DNA from: an uncultured Acetatifactor sp. | Lineage (GTDB): Bacteria; Bacillota; Clostridia; Lachnospirales; Lachnospiraceae | Length of the DNA: 64,000 nt | Direction: 5' to 3' | Assembly (NCBI GenBank): GCA_910577235.1 | Contig: CAJTMX010000017.1 | Coordinates: forward strand, 24,562 to 88,561 | Program-made: the position numbers and the translations under genes | The notes under the pieces: model-generated | What the model was told of the DNA's origin: nothing | The model's database searches: none | The model's input: the letters and a program-made list of their open reading frames with translations, nothing else | In this document: piece after piece, positions 57,489 to 64,000 of the stretch | How the letters are laid out: the number at the start of each line of letters is the position of its first letter | Position numbering within the stretch: position 1 is the first letter of the stretch

Positions 57489-58395
57489 CCTTTTTACTAC
57501 GCAGGAACAGAGGGACGAAGAAAAAAGGGAAAACGTCAGGGATATTGCTATTGCAGAGATTAGCGATTTTCCAAATCATCCATTTAAGGTAAAGACGGAT
57601 GAAAAAATGCTTGAAATGGTAGAGAGCGTAAAAGAGCATGGTGTGTTAATGCCGGCACTGGTACGACCAAAACCGGAGGGCGGTTATGAAATGGTAGCCG
57701 GACACCGGAGGAAAATGGCGAGCGAGCTGGCAGGAAAAGAAAATATGCCATGTTTGGTGCGTAATCTGTCAGATGATGAGGCAGTTTTGATTATGGTGGA
57801 TTCCAACTTGCAGAGGGAGGAAGTGCTGCCGTCGGAGAAAGCATTCGCCTATAAGATGAAACTGGAAGCTATGAAAAGGCAAGGAAGAAGAACCGATTTA
57901 ACTTCTGTGCCAGCGGCGCAGAAGTTGCAAGGAAAAACCTCAAGACAGATATTAGGAGAGCAAGTGGGGGAAAGTCAGGATCAAATCCGGCGCTATATCC
58001 GCTTAACAGAACTCATCCCATCTATTCTTGATATGGTGGACGAGGGACGAATAGCCATGCGTCCGGCGGTGGAATTATCCTATCTGCCGAAAGAGAGTCA
58101 AGAGGAACTCTTTGACACAATGGAGATGGAGGATTGTACCCCAAGTCATGCACAGGCAATTAAAATGCGGCAGTTTTCTGAAAAGGGTACACTAAATCCA
58201 GATGTTATTTTATCTATTATGATAGAGGAAAAACCGAACCAAGCGGAACAGTTCAAAATGCCAAAGAAACGTATAGAAAAATATTTTCCAAAGGGGACGC
58301 CCACAAAGAAAATGGAAGAAACGATTATCCGGGCATTGGAATTGTTGCGGAAACGGGAACGAGGAAAGGAAAAGGATTGGAACGAAGAGCGATAG
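57442..58395 (+). CDS. parB: ParB/Spo0J-family partition protein
   Basis: This 317-residue ParB has the N-terminal box IAEISDFPNHPFKVKTDEKMLEMVESVKEHGVLMPALVRPKPEGGYEMVAGHRRKMASELAG. The helix-turn-helix region is TSRQILGEQVGESQDQIRRYIRLTELIPSILDMVDEGRIAMRPAVELSYL. It binds the element's centromere-like site. ATG 57442 is chosen because GGGAGGTG lies eight bases ahead. A good terminator follows at 58410. Confidence 0.92.
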   Translation: MANGKEIKMKLPSVDNLFTTQEQRDEEKRENVRDIAIAEISDFPNHPFKVKTDEKMLEMVESVKEHGVLMPALVRPKPEGGYEMVAGHRRKMASELAGKENMPCLVRNLSDDEAVLIMVDSNLQREEVLPSEKAFAYKMKLEAMKRQGRRTDLTSVPAAQKLQGKTSRQILGEQVGESQDQIRRYIRLTELIPSILDMVDEGRIAMRPAVELSYLPKESQEELFDTMEMEDCTPSHAQAIKMRQFSEKGTLNPDVILSIMIEEKPNQAEQFKMPKKRIEKYFPKGTPTKKMEETIIRALELLRKRERGKEKDWNEER

Positions 58396-58409
58396 GGAGT
58401 TACGCTGTA

Positions 58410-58452
58410 GGATAGCCATGCCCATTTGTGGCTATCCGTTTCTTCTTTTCTC
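58410..58452 (+). terminator. Terminator after parB
   Basis: GGATAGCCA (58410-58418) pairs perfectly with TGGCTATCC (58429-58437), followed by a T-rich stretch GTTTCTTCTTTTC. Confidence 0.8.
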
Positions 58453-58560
58453 CCCCCTCCCCACACCCTACCCCCTTAAAATTACCAGCAGTTACCAGCC
58501 GAAAAAGCAATATAAGACTGGTGGCTATCCTTTTCCAGAATAAGCGAGGGTATTTTAATT

Positions 58561-58992
58561 TTGTTACTAATAAAATCCCCGGACGGTGTACCGTTAGGGG
58601 ATTATCGTGGTCTGTTGATGGAATTATCCTACGACGGTTTTTCCAAAGAATTTGTTGTGACATTGAAGGGATCGAATATATACCATGTACCGCTGGGAAC
58701 AGATATTTACGGGAATATCACGAGGATAGACAATGAGATTGAAAAGATTCCGGATAAGTTGGAGCAGTGCAGGGAGAAGCTGGAATCCCTGAAAGGGCAG
58801 CTCGAGACGGCAAAAGTGGAGGCAAAAAAGGAGTTTCCGAAAGAAAAAGAACTGTCGGAAAAGGTGGCAAGACTGGGCGAATTGAATGCTTTGCTTGATA
58901 TGGATAAAGGAGATAGGGTATTGCTGGATGGGGATATGGCAGAAGATATGGAAGTAGTACCGGGCAGGAGGGATGCTGAACTGGAAAGGTAA
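58561..58992 (+). pseudogene. C-terminal fragment of giant ICE helicase/methylase protein
   Basis: The frame reads GDYRGLLMELSYDGFSKEFVVTLKGSNIYHVPLGTDIYGNITRIDNEIEKIPDKLEQCREKLESLKGQLETAKVEAKKEFPKEKELSEKVARLGELNALLDMDKGD. This is the typical end of the very large (>2000 residues) SNF2-type helicase/N6-methylase proteins of Tn1549-like ICEs. Only about 140 residues remain. Thus a deletion removed the rest of this element between parB and here. Confidence 0.7.
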
Positions 58993-59011
58993 AAAAGTTT
59001 TAACTATTAGC

Positions 59012-59045
59012 GTACTACGGTATCCAACAATGGATACCGTAGTAC
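59012..59045. repeat. 15-bp perfect inverted repeat
   Basis: GTACTACGGTATCCA at 59012-59026 is inverted exactly at 59031-59045 with a four-base loop ACAA. It lies between the helicase fragment and the DUF6809-like gene. There is no T-run, so it may be an operator or a transposable-element end. Confidence 0.8.
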
Positions 59046-59161
59046 ATAATACTTTAGTTTTACAGCTAAAAAATCAAATGTGTAAGAATCTTAATCGCAC
59101 AATAGATGGTTCTTTTTTTGTCTGTTATCATTATGTGTTAGAAAGAAAAAAGGAGGTGCAG

Positions 59162-59482
59162 ATGCAAAGGATTTTAGAGGAAATGGATGAATACTTGTTT
59201 CGTATGTATGACGGACTGTTAAAAGAGTTAATGCAGACAGAATCTTATCGGAATGACAGCGACGAGGCAGGCAGACTGGAAGATAAATATCCAGTAATCC
59301 GTCAGATTCTGGAGGGGGAAGTTATCCAGAAGGAGCTTGTATTGACAGTGGAAGCTCAGACAGCAATGAAAGAATTTGTGAAACTCCGTACCAATATGCA
59401 GGACGATCTTCAGATTAAATATTATTTGCGGGGATTCCATGACTGTATTTCACTGTTAATTAAGAGCGGCATGCTGAATTAG
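59162..59482 (+). CDS. DUF6809-like small protein
   Basis: This 106-residue helical protein carries ILEEMDEYLFRMYDGLLKELMQTESYRND, RLEDKYPVIRQILEGEVIQKELVLTVEAQTAMKEFVKL and YYLRGFHDCISLL. The family, found on many Clostridia ICEs, is uncharacterised. ATG 59162 follows AAAAGGAGG. A tandem two-unit version is encoded next. Confidence 0.65.
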   Translation: MQRILEEMDEYLFRMYDGLLKELMQTESYRNDSDEAGRLEDKYPVIRQILEGEVIQKELVLTVEAQTAMKEFVKLRTNMQDDLQIKYYLRGFHDCISLLIKSGMLN

Positions 59483-59514
59483 AATGACTAATATGGAAAA
59501 GGAGATGATGACAG

Positions 59515-60192
59515 ATGGATACAAATAAATTCAGGGACGATTTTCTATTTGCAATGGCGATTGAAGATGTTGACAGTCAAACTATGGATTGGCTGACAAA
59601 GCAGGATTTTTATCGGGAATTGCGGAAAGAACTGAGACAACTTGAGGAGAAATATCCCTGTATTGAGGCTGTTTTAGAAGGAGAGGGGGAAGTATCTTTA
59701 ACAAAGGAAGAACATGAGGCTCTTATGCATTATCTGGAGATTGAACAGAAAAAGGAGTCGGCAGAAAGACGGGAGTATTACTATTTCGGACACATTCATG
59801 CACAACGGTACTGTAACGACATAGGGAAACGGAAATGTTATGTAGCCAAAGATAAAATTTCTACAAAACAGTGTAAAGGTCAGGAGTTACCAGAATGGTT
59901 AGACGGGTTTATCCATCGTCTGGATATACTTTTGGAAGAAAATCTACTACAGAATGATAGTTATAGGGAACTGAAGCAGAATGAGAGTGAGATTTTACAA
60001 AAGTATCCAGTTATCCGGCGGTTGATAGAGGGAGGAATAATAGAGGAAGAGATAACGCTTTCTGTGAACGAACAAAAAGCATTTGAGAAATTTTTTTTTT
60101 TGCAACTCAATATGGATAATTATAGAGAACTGGCATTATATAAAATAGGACAGGAGGATTTAGTTAAATATTTTAGTATGCTGCTTTTCTAA
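59515..60192 (+). CDS. Double DUF6809-like protein
   Basis: This 225-residue protein is formed by two units of the fold seen in the preceding gene. First comes FYRELRKELRQLEEKYPCIEAVLEGEGEVSLTKEEHEALMHYLEIE, then SYRELKQNESEILQKYPVIRRLIEGGIIEEEITLSVNEQKAFEKFFFLQL. The gap between units contains a His/Tyr-rich insert. ATG 59515 follows AGGAGATG. It is probably a duplicated and fused derivative; function unknown. Confidence 0.6.
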   Translation: MDTNKFRDDFLFAMAIEDVDSQTMDWLTKQDFYRELRKELRQLEEKYPCIEAVLEGEGEVSLTKEEHEALMHYLEIEQKKESAERREYYYFGHIHAQRYCNDIGKRKCYVAKDKISTKQCKGQELPEWLDGFIHRLDILLEENLLQNDSYRELKQNESEILQKYPVIRRLIEGGIIEEEITLSVNEQKAFEKFFFLQLNMDNYRELALYKIGQEDLVKYFSMLLF

Positions 60193-60320
60193 TATTACAT
60201 AGTCAATGGATTTTGTGATGAGAAGTGACATGAAATCTATTGGCTTTTTCTTTACAAGAAAGATATAATTTGATAGGATTGTAAGTGGTAAGTACGACAA
60301 ATCGCAGTTTGGAGGGAAAT

Positions 60321-60605
60321 ATGGACGATCATTTATATAAGTTCAAGGCCAAAATTCATCTTGTTCCGGATAAGGGCGGAGCATACATTGAATTCCCTTA
60401 TGACATTCGAAAACAATTTGGTAAGGGAAGAGTTAAAGTTCATGTAACATTTGATGGCATTCCATATGATGGAAGCATTGTAAATATGGGAATAAAAAAT
60501 GCTGACGGAAGTATCTGCTATATAATCGGAATGTTAAAATCGATTCGAGAGCAGCTCGGCAAGTCCGAAGGGGATGAAGTGGAAGTGACTGTTTGTGAAC
60601 GGTAA
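60321..60605 (+). CDS. DUF1905-family protein
   Basis: This 94-residue protein carries YKFKAKIHLVPDKGGAYIEFPYDIRKQFGKGRVKVHVTFDGIPYDGSIVNMG, YIIGMLKSIREQLGKSEGDEVEVTV. It matches the small beta-barrel DUF1905 family of unknown function. ATG 60321 follows TTGGAGGG. It begins a group of unrelated small genes typical of resident Clostridia chromosomes. Confidence 0.85.
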   Translation: MDDHLYKFKAKIHLVPDKGGAYIEFPYDIRKQFGKGRVKVHVTFDGIPYDGSIVNMGIKNADGSICYIIGMLKSIREQLGKSEGDEVEVTVCER

Positions 60606-60656
60606 CTGTTCAAAGTCTGGACTGGAGTTCGTTTATTTTTGAAAGGAGATCGAAAC

Positions 60657-60851
60657 ATGGAGAAAAAATTGAAAATAATAGTGGATAACTGCCCTCAGAA
60701 TCACAAATGTCCTGCCGTAAATGTTTGCCCGGTTGGAGCGTTGAGCCAGAAGGATTTTGAAGCACCTGAAATAGACGATGACAAGTGTATAAGGTGTGGC
60801 AAATGTTCAACATTCTGTCCTAAGAAAGCATTGGTACTTTATGCAACATGA
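60657..60851 (+). CDS. Small 2[4Fe-4S]-type ferredoxin
   Basis: This 64-residue protein has a full C-terminal cluster motif CIRCGKCSTFCP and an N-terminal set CPQNHKCPAVNVCPVGA. It could therefore bind two 4Fe-4S clusters, with a longer spacing in the first. It would serve in electron transfer. ATG 60657 follows GAAAGGAG. The neighbours do not point to a specific pathway. Confidence 0.85.
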   Translation: MEKKLKIIVDNCPQNHKCPAVNVCPVGALSQKDFEAPEIDDDKCIRCGKCSTFCPKKALVLYAT

Positions 60852-60974
60852 TGTGTTACATAGGATCGAAAAAGAGTACATGCCAGTTGGTTGTTATGCT
60901 GCATGTGATATGTCATAATATATCTTGTTTTGATGGTCGGAAGATAATATTTTGAATGATAGGAGATGAGATAT

Positions 60975-61712
60975 ATGAGCTTGGGAGCCAATATATGTTT
61001 TTTGAGAAAACAGAAAAAATATACACAGGAGCAATTTGCAGAAAAGATGGGAGTTACGCGTCAGACTATATCGAGATGGGAGTCTGACGAAGTGATTCCG
61101 GAGCTTGCAAAGCTTATTGAAATAAGTGACATGTTCACATGCAGGCTTGATACACTTGTGAAGGAAAATCTGTCGGATCAGGGAGAGATTTATTCAAAAG
61201 TACAAATTAAAAGAGTAGCACCATTCAGAATGGCGAGCTATGTAATGATTTCTCCTAATCCTGAGAGTGATGTTAATGAATATATGGAGAGATGGGCTGT
61301 TAACAGTGGTCTCAAGGCTGCCAATCCGAATGCGAAAATGATAGGATGGGATTTTCCTTTTGTATCACAGGTACAACAAAACAGATTCGGATTGCATGGG
61401 TATGTGGCAGCTTACATTTTGCCAGAAGGATTTAATACGGAATTCCCCGGCGTAGAATACGCAGAAAATGCAGAAGCTGACTACGCAATGGTTACCATTA
61501 AAGAGCCTTTTATACAGCCTTTTGAGAGGATTCCTCACGCATATAAGCTGATCATGGAATATCTTCACTCAAATCATTTTAAAGAGAAGCAGCAGGATAA
61601 CATTGTCAGTTGTTTTGAACACGAATATGAAGAGAATGGAATCGTATATATGGATGTTTATATTCATGTTGATGGCGTTACTAAAGTTGATGCTGTTTCA
61701 CGGTTTAATTAA
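60975..61712 (+). CDS. XRE-family regulator with GyrI-like effector domain
   Basis: This 245-residue protein has an N-terminal Cro/CI helix-turn-helix (LGANICFLRKQKKYTQEQFAEKMGVTRQTISRWESDEVIPELAKLIEIS). Its C-terminal GyrI-like/AraC effector-binding fold (from about 85) contains GLHGYVAAYILPEGFN, YAMVTIKEPFIQPFERIPHAYKLIMEYL and VYMDVYIHV. It probably senses a small molecule. ATG 60975 is preferred over 60966, which lies right on AGGAG. Confidence 0.82.
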   Translation: MSLGANICFLRKQKKYTQEQFAEKMGVTRQTISRWESDEVIPELAKLIEISDMFTCRLDTLVKENLSDQGEIYSKVQIKRVAPFRMASYVMISPNPESDVNEYMERWAVNSGLKAANPNAKMIGWDFPFVSQVQQNRFGLHGYVAAYILPEGFNTEFPGVEYAENAEADYAMVTIKEPFIQPFERIPHAYKLIMEYLHSNHFKEKQQDNIVSCFEHEYEENGIVYMDVYIHVDGVTKVDAVSRFN

Positions 61713-61744
61713 AGCGGATCAAATAGAAACGAGGAGATTAATTC

Positions 61745-62191
61745 ATGATGGAATTGACAAAAGCCGGTACATCAGATGTATTGGTGCTAAATAGTATTTC
61801 CAAGCGTGCCTTTCATAGTGACATTGTCGTTGGAGCATCTTCGAAAACAGGTCCACCCGGATATATGTCTGCAAGTTTTCATATTAAAATGGCAAAGACC
61901 AATAATTTATATAAATTATTGGTGGATGGACGGATCGTAGGAGGCGCTATTCTTTTTGTGAATGGATTGCAACTTAATATAGGCAGAATATTTGTAGATC
62001 CTGAGTATTTCAGAAAAGGGTATGGTATATTTATGATGCAGGAAATTGAGAGAATTTTTTCTGATGTAAAACAAATATTTCTTGATACACTTGTTTGGAA
62101 CGTTCGTACAAAAGCTTTTTATCAAAAGCTGGGCTATATTGAGAATAAGAAAGATGAAGAGTTCATTTACTATATTAAAAAGATAAATTGA
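61745..62191 (+). CDS. GNAT-family N-acetyltransferase
   Basis: This 148-residue GNAT fold carries YKLLVDGRIVGGAILFVNGLQLNIGRIFVDPEYFRKGYGIFMMQEIERIF, containing the acetyl-CoA loop (RKGYGIFMM in place of R-x-x-G-x-G/A), and KAFYQKLGYIENKKD. Substrate unknown. The start is ATG 61745 or 61748 behind GAGGAG. It follows the XRE/GyrI-type regulator by 32 bases and may be its target. Confidence 0.85.
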   Translation: MMELTKAGTSDVLVLNSISKRAFHSDIVVGASSKTGPPGYMSASFHIKMAKTNNLYKLLVDGRIVGGAILFVNGLQLNIGRIFVDPEYFRKGYGIFMMQEIERIFSDVKQIFLDTLVWNVRTKAFYQKLGYIENKKDEEFIYYIKKIN

Positions 62192-62208
62192 AATTGTGGA
62201 GGTAAGTT

Positions 62209-62361
62209 ATGTACGAGTACAAAGTTGAAACATATAAAGTGAAGATGGCAGAAGCGTCAATGAATAAGATGGCAAGTGAGGGATGGCGTGTTATTGCTGT
62301 TAGTCCCAATGAGGGACTTGGATATGGTTTAGTTGTAACATATGAGCGAAAAAGAGATTAG
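62209..62361 (+). CDS. Small DUF4177-like protein
   Basis: This 50-residue protein has the pattern MYEYKVETYKVKMAEASMNKMASEGWRVIAVSPNEG, then LVVTYER, typical of DUF4177 small beta proteins. ATG 62209 is eight bases after TGGAGG. Short but well supported. Confidence 0.75.
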   Translation: MYEYKVETYKVKMAEASMNKMASEGWRVIAVSPNEGLGYGLVVTYERKRD

Positions 62362-62390
62362 TCCAATTTATATTTGTATAGGAGAACAAT

Positions 62391-62846
62391 ATGGAACAGA
62401 AAGCAAGTGATATTCAAAAGAAACGAATTAAAGAAATAGAAATAAAGGCGGACGAATTAGTTAAAAAATGCGAGGTTATGTTTGTTTCCTCCGTCAACGA
62501 AAAAGGTTATCCGAGAACTTGTTGTGTTAGTAAGTTGAGTGACGAGGGATTTAGAGATATTTTTTTTGTAACTTCAAAAAGAAGTGAAAAGCAGGGGAAG
62601 GCAAAACACTTTGAGACAAATACAAAATCAAGCATTTGTTTTCAACATGGGGGAGATTCGTTAACTTTAGTGGGTGATGTTGAAATCATAACTGATACAA
62701 CAGAAATGCAGAAATTATGGAATGAGGATGACAGAGCTTTTTTTCCTAAAGGGATTGATGACCCTAAAATAAGATTCATACATTTTCACACATTAGAAGC
62801 AACTTTTTGGATTGAACATAAGTTTAGGACTGTAAAATATAAATGA
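62391..62846 (+). CDS. Pyridoxamine 5'-phosphate oxidase-family flavin protein
   Basis: This 151-residue split-barrel protein carries LVKKCEVMFVSSVNEKGYPRTCCVS, IFFVTSKRSEKQGKAKHFETNTKSSICF, SLTLVGDVEIITD and ATFWIEHKFRTVKY. This matches the general-stress/PNPOx-like flavin-binding family. Substrate is unknown. The ribosome site AGGAG precedes ATG 62391. Confidence 0.85.
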   Translation: MEQKASDIQKKRIKEIEIKADELVKKCEVMFVSSVNEKGYPRTCCVSKLSDEGFRDIFFVTSKRSEKQGKAKHFETNTKSSICFQHGGDSLTLVGDVEIITDTTEMQKLWNEDDRAFFPKGIDDPKIRFIHFHTLEATFWIEHKFRTVKYK

Positions 62847-62877
62847 TATATAAATCTGAAATGGTGGAGGTAATTTT

Positions 62878-63025
62878 ATGAATGAGCAAATAAAAGAATA
62901 TATAGATGAATTTCCTGTGGAGAGCATAGATATGTTCCAGCATTTGAGGCAAATTATAAAGCTATTTGGGGCAGGATATTCCGTCTGAAATTTTGAAACA
63001 GATATTTTTAGATACGTTAGAGTGA
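62878..63025 (+). pseudogene. DUF1801 protein with internal deletion
   Basis: The start reads NEQIKEYIDEFPVESIDMFQHLRQIIK and the end, in another frame, reads GQDIPSEILKQIFLDTLE before TGA 63023-63025. These are the two ends of a DUF1801-type small protein. About 70 central residues are missing, and the first frame stops at 62988. The deletion probably removed the middle of the gene. Confidence 0.75.
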
Positions 63026-63084
63026 TAAAAAGTAAACAATGTTTTACTGAAAACATAAGAACAGAACCGATAGGAGATAAAACT

Positions 63085-63822
63085 ATGCCAAGTTCAATTA
63101 ACGACTACCGAAAGCTCATCGAACAACCCTGGGGAAAAATGTTCTATGACGCACTATTTCGTCAGCTTGATTTACCCGAAGATCATTCTCTTAATATTCT
63201 TGATTTCGGGGCGGGATTCTGTGTGACCGCCAGCCATTACGCACCCTTTCACCATGTGACTGCAATTGAGCCAAGCAAAGAAATGCTTGATTTGAGACGG
63301 AGGGATAATTGCAGCAAGTACGCCTGTATTCACGGTGGAATCGAGGAAGTAAGGAAACAAAGCATTGCTGCCTTTGATCTTGTCATCTGCCACAATGTTC
63401 TGGAGTATGTTCCTGACAAAGAACGGATATTGACAGAACTTGCAAACGTGCTGAAACAAGGTGGCAGACTCTCCATCGTCAAGCACAATCCTGCTGGGCG
63501 GATTCTTGCATATTCTGTCTTTTCCGATGACCCGGAAGCAGCTCTTGTCTTACTTGAAGATGGAGATCATGAAAACAATATGTTTGGCAAACGGGATACC
63601 TACAGCAATGAATATCTGATCAAACAGGCCAGTAAACGAGGTCTGTCGCTAGAAGACCGCTTTGGACTTCGTACATTCTTTGGCTTGTCCTCGAACAATG
63701 ACATAAAATATACAAAGAAATGGTATGACAATATGCTTGCGTTGGAGATGAAAACCTGTAATCTCGAGGAATATAAAAATATCGCCTTTTTTAATCATCT
63801 TATTTTCAGAAAAATAACATGA
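63085..63822 (+). CDS. SAM-dependent class I methyltransferase
   Basis: This 245-residue methyltransferase contains ILDFGAGFCVTASHYAPFHHVTAIEPSKEMLD (motif I with the acidic residue in AIEPS), FDLVICHNVLEYVPDKERILTELANVLKQGGRLSIVKHNPAG, and a C-terminal helical part. The substrate is unknown. ATG 63085 follows TAGGAGA. The sequence after 63823 shows no gene to the end of the window. Confidence 0.88.
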   Translation: MPSSINDYRKLIEQPWGKMFYDALFRQLDLPEDHSLNILDFGAGFCVTASHYAPFHHVTAIEPSKEMLDLRRRDNCSKYACIHGGIEEVRKQSIAAFDLVICHNVLEYVPDKERILTELANVLKQGGRLSIVKHNPAGRILAYSVFSDDPEAALVLLEDGDHENNMFGKRDTYSNEYLIKQASKRGLSLEDRFGLRTFFGLSSNNDIKYTKKWYDNMLALEMKTCNLEEYKNIAFFNHLIFRKIT

Positions 63823-64000
63823 GAATGCTTATGACCATATTGGAATCCAAACTGGATCTTGCCGCTTTCGTGCATAATGGCATATTTGCATATTGATCAT
63901 GATGAAGCGTGCTCATTCTTTACAGATCGATCTTTTTACGTTATAATTCCTGTCTTTGACAGTAATGAAATGATAAAACTGCAGAAACCCCAGAGTTTTC

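Overview
The window looks like part of a Clostridia genome, most likely Lachnospiraceae. The grounds are strong AGGAGG-type ribosome sites, frequent TTG and GTG starts, and gene families typical of gut Firmicutes mobile elements. It is a mosaic of GC-rich mobile-element DNA and AT-rich cargo; no ribosomal or core housekeeping genes are visible.

Region 1 (1-31.5 kb, GC-rich, all plus strand) is the transfer region of an integrative and conjugative element (ICE). It has a Tad-like pilus block (CpaF-type ATPase with a frameshifting 23-bp tandem duplication, two TadB/TadC-like membrane proteins, two TadE-like pilin-type proteins, a secreted surface protein). It then has a type IV secretion block (VirB2-like, VirB6-like and PrgI/VirB3-like membrane proteins, VirB4 ATPase, NlpC/P60 hydrolase, VirD4 coupling protein) and a mobilisation block (ribbon-helix-helix protein, candidate oriT, relaxase with a Sel1-repeat tail, TOPRIM/DUF3991 protein). 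Passenger genes sit among these: a C5 DNA methyltransferase with a second gene embedded in another frame, a Fic protein, an amidoligase plus gamma-glutamylcyclotransferase pair, and an AlbA_2/Schlafen-like gene.

Region 2 (31.5-32.9 kb, minus strand) is a small regulatory operon (XRE repressor and two unknown proteins) with a visible promoter/operator. Region 3 (33.1-45.6 kb, AT-rich) is cargo: an ECF sigma factor with an anti-sigma-like protein, secreted amidase and SH3-type proteins, and two to three copies of a propeller plus solute-binding lipoprotein system. It is damaged by remnants of IS110 and IS66 elements.

Region 4 (46.1-51.2 kb, GC-rich) is the recombination module: sigma-like regulator, MazF-type toxin, catalytically dead resolvase-like protein, small membrane protein, TnpW-like small protein and large serine recombinase. 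It is flanked by two diverged copies of an unexplained structured non-coding element. Region 5 (51.2-56.4 kb) is a tandem array of two element right ends. Each has the order recombinase 3' end, cargo, then a tRNA-Asn 3' fragment with the same element-end sequence. Slot 1 carries a membrane/coiled-coil/beta-sandwich protein interrupted by a T7 tract. Slot 2 carries a three-gene cassette (sce7726 nuclease-like, sce7725, HEPN/RES NADase-like) that reads as a candidate defence system.

Region 6 (56.6-60.2 kb) is a decayed second element (ParA, ParB, only the C-terminus of a giant helicase/methylase, DUF6809-like genes). Region 7 (60.3-64 kb) holds small accessory genes (DUF1905, ferredoxin, XRE/GyrI-like regulator, GNAT, DUF4177, flavin/PLP-oxidase family, DUF1801 remnant, methyltransferase), probably resident chromosome.
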